This document shows, in pieces, positions 58,869 through 64,000 of a stretch of DNA of 64,000 nt; position 1 is the stretch's first letter, and every line of letters begins with the position of its first letter. The notes beneath the pieces were generated by a model. The model saw only the letters and a list, made by a program, of their open reading frames with translations. It did no database searches and was not told the DNA's origin. A program made the translations under genes and the position numbers. Origin of the DNA: Metallyticus violacea. Taxonomy: Eukaryota; Arthropoda; Insecta; Mantodea; Metallyticidae. The DNA lies in assembly GCA_030762175.1 (NCBI GenBank), contig CM060842.1, positions 45,354,001 to 45,418,000 on the forward strand, read 5' to 3'.

Positions 58869-59172
58869 AAGCTTCAGGAGTCAGTTCTGGTGGTGTAGTG
58901 GTAACCATATTTGCCTCCTAAACCCGAGATCGCGAGTTCAAACCCGGCCAGGACCGATGACTTTTTTCGGGCGTAAAAATCCTAAGTATGGCTTCCTTTG
59001 GAAGGGAAGTAAAACCGCGGGTCCAATGTCGTAGATTTATGGCACGAAAAAGAACCTCAAGCCTGAAAGAAGAGGCCTCTGAGCAAAATTAATCCTGAAT
59101 TGAATGGGACGCTGATGACCTGAGATGTTAAAGAGCGTCCGTAAATAAACCAAATCAACAACAAAAGCTTCA
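58869..59172 (+). mobile_element. SINE-A, full copy with target duplication
   Basis: Body 58877-59164, plus strand. Head TTCTGGTGGTGTAGTGG, B box GAGTTCAAACCCGG, body as in the 33-kb copy, 3' end GATGACCTGAGATGTTAAAG. A short deletion removes the TTGTCGGCTGTTTCACGCC segment. AAGCTTCA at 58869-58876 and 59165-59172 is an 8-bp target duplication. Confidence 0.9.
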
Positions 59173-59189
59173 AGCATCTATAATAGTTG

Positions 59190-59540
59190 TTGGGATTTGT
59201 GGCAAGGTATATTAATCTCTGCTGTAAGTTCACACGCCGTTTCTCCTCGACGTCTCATATAACTACTTCAATCTAGAAGCGTAGGTTTCTCTACTAATGG
59301 TGGATTTATTTGACACACCCTCTGTATCGCAAAATACGAATGATTGACGCACGCGGAATTACTTGGTGATGGGAAGTCCTTAACTACCATGCATAATTTT
59401 TGTGTTGGTTTCTGAGTCATCGTGATGAACCCACATTTCAAACGCAGAATCTTTGAGAAAAAAGCATCAAGAATTTCTTCGAGGGATTCCATTTCTAACT
59501 GAATTCCTAGCAACAGGCTTTCTGCTCTGATTTCAGCATT
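59190..59540 (-). pseudogene. Mariner transposase, central fragment
   Basis: On the minus strand one frame reads EMWVHHDDSETNTKIMHGS, stop, GLP, then FRVRQS (about 59440-59345), then FCDTEGV and, after a small gap, ISRETYASRLK and LYETSRRNGV (about 59335-59225). This is the order of the mariner block DETWVHH-D-ETK followed by FRVQKS, WDS-GV and the Y-ETL-KLR segment. The first catalytic position (GDETW) is replaced. Neither the N-terminal domain nor the second catalytic block was found. The 81-codon open frame at 59268-59513 on the same strand is a different phase. Confidence 0.65.
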
Positions 59541-61004
59541 CGGAGTAACTATCGTAAACGGACTTAGCCATCACCGCATGGGTATAAATAGTTGTGAAGT
59601 CGTGTCAGTTGAAATATCTAGTTTACGGATTATACATTTTGACATGGCCGTCTTGCATAATCGTAGACAGTTCTTACGACATGCTTTCACCATGGACTCT
59701 CAATTGTTTGACCAAAAATATTGCTTGGTAATTGGATGATGCTATCGTTAACAATCATCCTTTCTTAGATTTTTTTACATTCCTTTCCTTCCTTTTTGAG
59801 GAATTTAATCACGGAACGAAGCTCCAACTCACTAATTTTTACCCACTTTAACCGCACAGCATTGTACTTGTCTTTCGTTAAGTTTCAGCGCTTATGCCAG
59901 ACTGATTTGCATAGTTAAATTATTTCTTGTTGCTCCGTAATCTCTCATTTAGAACGGAATGGTGTATCGGTTAGTTGCTGTTCACGGGCTCTGCAGATAA
60001 GATAATGTTTAACATTGTAACGTTACAGTAGCTTCGGTGTTCCCTCTCCTCGCGTGATCACTTTTCAGCTCGCGCAGGTGATAGGCCACGAAGAAAAAAT
60101 CGTATTATACCTCTGTCGGTTTCAAGTCCAGACATGCCCCAGTCTGCACTTCAAGCTCAGTTCTGCAGCATATAACATACAGCAGTATGTAACTTATTGA
60201 ACGCCACTGATATTTTACGATGATAAGTTCCTAACATATTACGAGTAATCCCTTTAGGTGATAGTTAAAAGTACACAATTATCGTTGCTGGTTCTAACAG
60301 TGACTATGGTGTTTAACAGGCTAGTTTCACCACTGCATAAATATTCAAATAGTAACAAATGAAAATATTTCTATGTTTTTATGTTTGCAATTCAAAATAT
60401 GCTCTAGTATGGATACTTAGCAATAGTTAATCTGAAAATTGTGTACCCAAAAAAGTTAAAAGTTCTAAAAAAAAAGTTGATTAACGTGTTTTCTACCACT
60501 TTAACTCAAGAATATCTTACAATGTTTCACTTTCCCTCGCAAATTTACATAAACTTTTCTTTGGAATTTAAATTTAATATTTTAAATGACATTTCTGATT
60601 AATTACGTGCCATAAAATTATGTACAATGTGGATTTTCTTAATAGTGTACATTTAAGGGAGCATTAATACTACATTTTCTTTAAATTGTTTTCACAAATA
60701 ATGTTTTAGATCTGCATGCGAAAACAATAGTACACATGCTAATTATATTATTTTTTTTTTTCAATTTTTTTAGAAAAAAAACTCTATTAATCTTACTGTT
60801 GTTAACTACTGTGCATATGTTTGGAATAAATAAATGAAGACTTTATCATATTAAATATTAGTTTGCTCAAAATCTATAGAGCACAGTGAACTAATATTGA
60901 CTTTGTAAGCGGTAGGAACTTTGATAAACTAAGCTATTTAGATTTCTCATTAAATATAATGTATAATTTAAAAAAAAAGCCTTGTTAAGAATATTATAGA
61001 TATG
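59541..61004. other. Anonymous sequence
   Basis: No feature recognised; GC-richer patch at about 60040-60170 and T/A-runs near 60746-60780. Confidence 0.5.
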
Positions 61005-61312
61005 TTTTTTTTTTTTTTTTTTTTTTGATTGATTTATTTAAGGACGCTCTTTAACAGCTCAGGTCATCAGCGTCCCATTCAACTCAGGGCGTGAAACGGC
61101 CGACAAATTTTGCTCAGAGGCCTCTCTTTCAGGCTTGAGGTTCTTTTTCGTGCCGCAAATGTACGACACGGGACCCACGGCTTTACTTCCCTTCCGAAGG
61201 AAGCCATACTTAGGATTTTTACGCCCGAAAAAATCCATCGGTCCTGGCCGGGTTCGAACCTGCGTTTTGGGTATAGGAGCAAGTATGGTAACCACTACAC
61301 CACCAGGGCCGA
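61005..61312 (-). mobile_element. SINE-A, well-preserved full copy
   Basis: Minus strand. T22 (A-tail) at 61005-61026, then the full body and a tRNA head with B box (GGGTTCGAACCTGCG inverted) and A box (ACCACTACACCACCAGG inverted). Together with the 33-kb copy it is the least diverged of the family. Short frames on both strands across it are not genes. A target duplication is uncertain (ATATCTGTTTTA at the right against ATATGTTTTT at the left). Confidence 0.92.
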
Positions 61313-62997
61313 CATATCTGTTTTAGTTACATATTTTTAAAAGAATAATTTATTATTATTATTATTATTAAATGAATGATTCTGATTGTTTTATTGTACA
61401 GGAAAAAGGCACAAAATTTCACACCATGAGTTTTAGTATCTGAGATAAGGTAAATTATATAAGTAAAACTTAAGTTTGTAAAAAATGGGGAGAAAATTTT
61501 TGAGTTTTGTAATATAACTTTGCTTTATGACATGTTTTTCTGATACTATTACTGGCCTTCTACATTATAATTGCGTTGTCCTTTCATTCTATCCGCTCTT
61601 CTTTTTCCTTTTATTTCTTGATGAACATTATTTTTTTGAAGTCGTCCTTGCTTTATCCAGTGATTGCTGAACTTTTACGTACCAAATGTCAGAAACAATT
61701 CCCATTTTCCTTAAAATTTACCTCCTTGTTTTATTTCCTTCATTGAATCAAGCTACTTTCTCTAGAACAGCTGCTTACTACTGTCTTGGATGCAAAATTG
61801 TAATGGTTGCTTGTTTTCCGACTAGACAAAATTCCACGCACACTCTTGTCGCAACCACAGTAAAACCTACTCGCTAAACATCCTAAATTTTCTAGTTCTA
61901 ACTATCTTGTGGTTACGACGCGAAAAACGATCTAATCTAATCCGTATATATTTACAACATCCTTGATTGAGAGGGCGTAAGGGATCAAACATAAAGCAAA
62001 CACATTCAGGAGTAAAATATGCTGACATTTTCTTATTATTTCTATAAATTTCACATTATAACTACAAACTTATATTTGGTTGGGTTATGACATCCCGGAG
62101 CGTCTGTGGCGTTCACATCTTTGTTCTCCCTCGGCTGTCTCCTTACTGATGCCACGCTAGCTTCCCAACGGTCGTTCTCCACTACCGTCCCTCTCTTCCC
62201 CTACCCATGTTTATCCATCAAACTGTATTCTCTAACGAACTATCTGTGGCTAAACAATATATCGTAATAATGCATTGACCATATGCTATAATGATGTCAA
62301 TGTATTATCACTACCTACATGCCTCACAGTGTAAATATATATTCATAAAAACACTAAACAGTCAAATGGACCCAAAATAACATGAGCCTTGTGGAAGGAG
62401 ATGTGACTCTGTGATGTAGGTACTTTAAAAGGTTAAAATTGGGGGGGGGGGTGCAGGAATATTTAGTAAAGCATAATTAACCCAATAAATCAATGTTTTG
62501 GAAAGTTTTGCCCCTTTTCCTTTATTACCCCGTGTTGATGAGCTCTTAGAAGAAATCTTAGAATGAAATTGTTTAAAATTGCTCGAGAATTTTTAAAATA
62601 TTTACACAAGAATTTGGAGACGGTTTATTGGGAAATTTTCTGGGTCCTTGGTTATACTATATCTGAATATTTTTAGGCTCAAAAAAGCGAAAATGTTATT
62701 GTCTTTTATCAAAAATAAATAAATCGGTAAACTTTGCAGTTATTTCATAATAATGGTGAAATGTAATTTGCATCGCGGTATTAGCGGATAGAGCAAGTTA
62801 AATAACTACATTTGCTATATACACAGTAAAATAAAATTACAGTAGCTTCTTCTTTACAAGAATTTAGTTTTGCTAAAGCGTCTCCCTGTCAGAAACCCCT
62901 AGTCGACAAACAAATGAAAGGGACGGGGGAAACAGAGCTGTTTCTGTCACCTTGCAGATAAGTGAGAGTATAATCCTCCAGCATTAAAGACGGAGGT
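61313..62997. other. Anonymous sequence
   Basis: No gene recognised. An (ATT)n run lies at about 61351-61370 and a G-run near 62440-62450. GC-richer from about 62090 to 62220. Confidence 0.5.
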
Positions 62998-63032
62998 GTG
63001 TGGTGTGAACTAACAAGTGTTGCAAGAAAAGC

Positions 63033-63045
63033 GTTGCTAGGCGAC
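63033..63045 (+). promoter_or_regulatory. RFX (X-box)-like site
   Basis: GTTGCTAGGCGAC fits the two half-sites of an RFX X-box (RYYNYY, spacer, RRNRAC) with a one-base spacer; GTTGCTAGG is the classic half-site. RFX factors bind such sites, often in promoters of ciliary genes in animals. It lies about 170 bp upstream of the candidate ATG at 63206. A single motif match is weak evidence by itself. Confidence 0.35.
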
Positions 63046-63124
63046 CGAACACACTGCAGATTTACATTCCCTGTAGCTGTACACTGTACGCAATCCGCTC
63101 GTTATGAAATTTCGTTTCTCCGTC

Positions 63125-63132
63125 TGACGTCA
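63125..63132. promoter_or_regulatory. Consensus CRE palindrome
   Basis: TGACGTCA, the full consensus for CREB/ATF bZIP proteins, in a locally GC-rich segment and about 75 bp upstream of the candidate ATG. The other TGACGTCA in the window (17609) lies in a duplicated repeat. Confidence 0.4.
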
Positions 63133-63205
63133 CGTCGTCTGTTTGGGGTTGGGTCGGAGGGTAAAGAGGATCAAGTTCCAACCCAACTTCATCCCCTTGT
63201 TCATC

Positions 63206-63255
63206 ATGGCAGCTGTCGTCAGGACTGCACACCGAACAGGGATGTCCACAGGACA
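63206..63255 (+). CDS. Candidate first coding exon of a host gene
   Basis: An ATG in fair context (ATCATGG) at 63206 is followed by 16 complete codons (MAAVVRTAHRTGMSTG) plus two bases, ending at a strong splice-donor sequence, ACA|GTGAGT, with GT at 63256-63257. The exon would end in phase 2. It sits in a GC-rich block (about 62995-63260) with RFX-like and CRE motifs upstream. No downstream exon can be assigned within the window, and the product is not recognised. An alternative 97-codon frame (62998-63291) overlaps it in another phase and runs through the donor, so either could be non-coding. Confidence 0.3.
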
Positions 63256-63257
63256 GT

Positions 63258-63647
63258 GAGTAATAATCTACGACTATCTTCTTTTATTTAGAGTTGTTGA
63301 CAAAGGACAAATATTTATTTTATGACTTATATTAGGACCACTGTAATATAGAGAGTGTAATGATAGAATCCTACACTTGGTCAGCATGAAATTATATACA
63401 GTTTATAGCATTTATATTAAATGAAATATCCAGTCATTTTAATATTGATATATCCTGCAGAAAACAACAACAGTAACTTTTAAAGATCCAGCAATTAGAA
63501 GGAAATAATATTATAAAGTAAAATTACGAAACAAATGAATAATTCATAAAATCCCATTAAGACAAAGCCTCCTGCAGGTTGCAGAGGTAGCTCTAATGCA
63601 GTCTTTCCGTGAGCTAATCCAAACGAGTGTATATATTTCTTAATTAT
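63258..63647. other. Anonymous sequence (possible first intron)
   Basis: AT-rich; if the exon at 63206-63255 is real this is intron. No other feature recognised. Confidence 0.4.
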
Positions 63648-64000
63648 ACAGCGTGATCCGTTTGGGTATGGATAAAATGCAAATACTGTAAAACATTTAC
63701 TACTGAACTTTATATTTTCAAACTTTGTATACAACATTAAAGATGGGAGATTTCTCAGAATCATGACTCCCATTGCACACTCTGCACAACTCATAACGGT
63801 GATGCAATTCAGCCCATGCAAGGAATGTTCCCTACACTTTATTGCGGCTCACTCCACACGTTAACTTTCGGACTTGATCTTTCAAGCTCGTAGAGACATG
63901 CGGATTTTCCTTTGTCCAAATAATGCAGTTGTGAGTATTTACACATGTCTGTTAATAGTAATTTGTTTAAGAAACCATCATCATCTTCAATCGCGTAAGA
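63648..64000 (-). pseudogene. DDE transposase remnant running off the window
   Basis: On the minus strand from the window edge: ENPHV-type and SPKVNVWS-like blocks (about 63915-63840, with frame changes), then a C-terminal HRYELCRVCNGSH block (about 63800-63765) resembling the W-E-YR-DVCR-TNGSHIE end of DUF4817-linked transposases. An AT-rich 3' segment follows, ending at CCATACCCAAACGGATCACG, the inverse of a plausible terminal repeat CGTGATCCGTTTGGGTATGG at about 63653. The intervening catalytic region is missing. The 108-codon open frame at 63495-63821 covers part of it. Confidence 0.45.

Noticed and set aside
61059..61340. Four overlapping open frames of 63-78 codons
   Set aside because: All are readings of the SINE-A at 61005-61312.
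63495..63821. 108-codon minus-strand open frame as a host gene
   Set aside because: Part of it overlaps the transposase C-terminal relic and 3' end; the remaining residues match nothing known.

Overview
This window reads as intergenic or intronic DNA from a large, AT-rich arthropod genome. Evidence for arthropod: several tRNA-headed SINE families, many decayed Tc1/mariner, piggyBac and pogo-type transposases, a DUF4817-type transposase helix-turn-helix, and a short run of TAACC (the TTAGG arthropod telomere unit). A chelicerate such as a spider, or a hemimetabolous insect, would fit; the sequence alone does not decide. I found no bacterial-style genes, rRNA, functional tRNA, CRISPR or viral genes, and no complete host protein-coding gene.

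Layout. 1-7.2 kb is anonymous, with one SINE-B (3.79-4.09 kb) and one DUF4817-type element (5.3-5.9 kb). 7.2-15.7 kb is a transposon cluster: a decayed mariner (7.2-8.2 kb), a small mariner with a SINE-A inside its reading frame (10.9-11.8 kb), a second DUF4817-type element (12.6-13.3 kb) and a 722-bp inverted-repeat element (14.9-15.7 kb). 15.8-25.3 kb holds a 140-bp duplication, a pogo/Tigger-like remnant, a Tc1 remnant, an 83-bp tandem repeat and a striking foldback. 25.3-33 kb is mostly anonymous. 33-38 kb is dense in SINE-A copies around a 1.12-kb mariner-like element. 38-51 kb holds a diverged tandem array (39.1-39.6 kb), a piggyBac remnant (42.1-42.6 kb) and scattered SINEs. 51.6-59.5 kb has an irritans/HsMar-like mariner, a third DUF4817-type element, more SINEs and a mariner fragment. 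The last kilobase holds the best candidate for a host gene start (63.0-63.26 kb, plus strand) and a transposase tail on the minus strand.

How the parts relate. Nothing forms an operon or pathway; the content is layered mobile DNA. Several insertions keep readable target-site duplications, so relative ages can be read: SINE-A is younger than the mariner it interrupts, and some SINE-A copies are 5'-truncated yet flanked by duplications, as expected when LINE machinery in trans makes an incomplete copy. The most unusual material is the repeated DUF4817-type inverted-repeat family, the 170-bp foldback, the 39-kb tandem array, and a possible promoter/first exon with RFX-like and CRE motifs near the right end.
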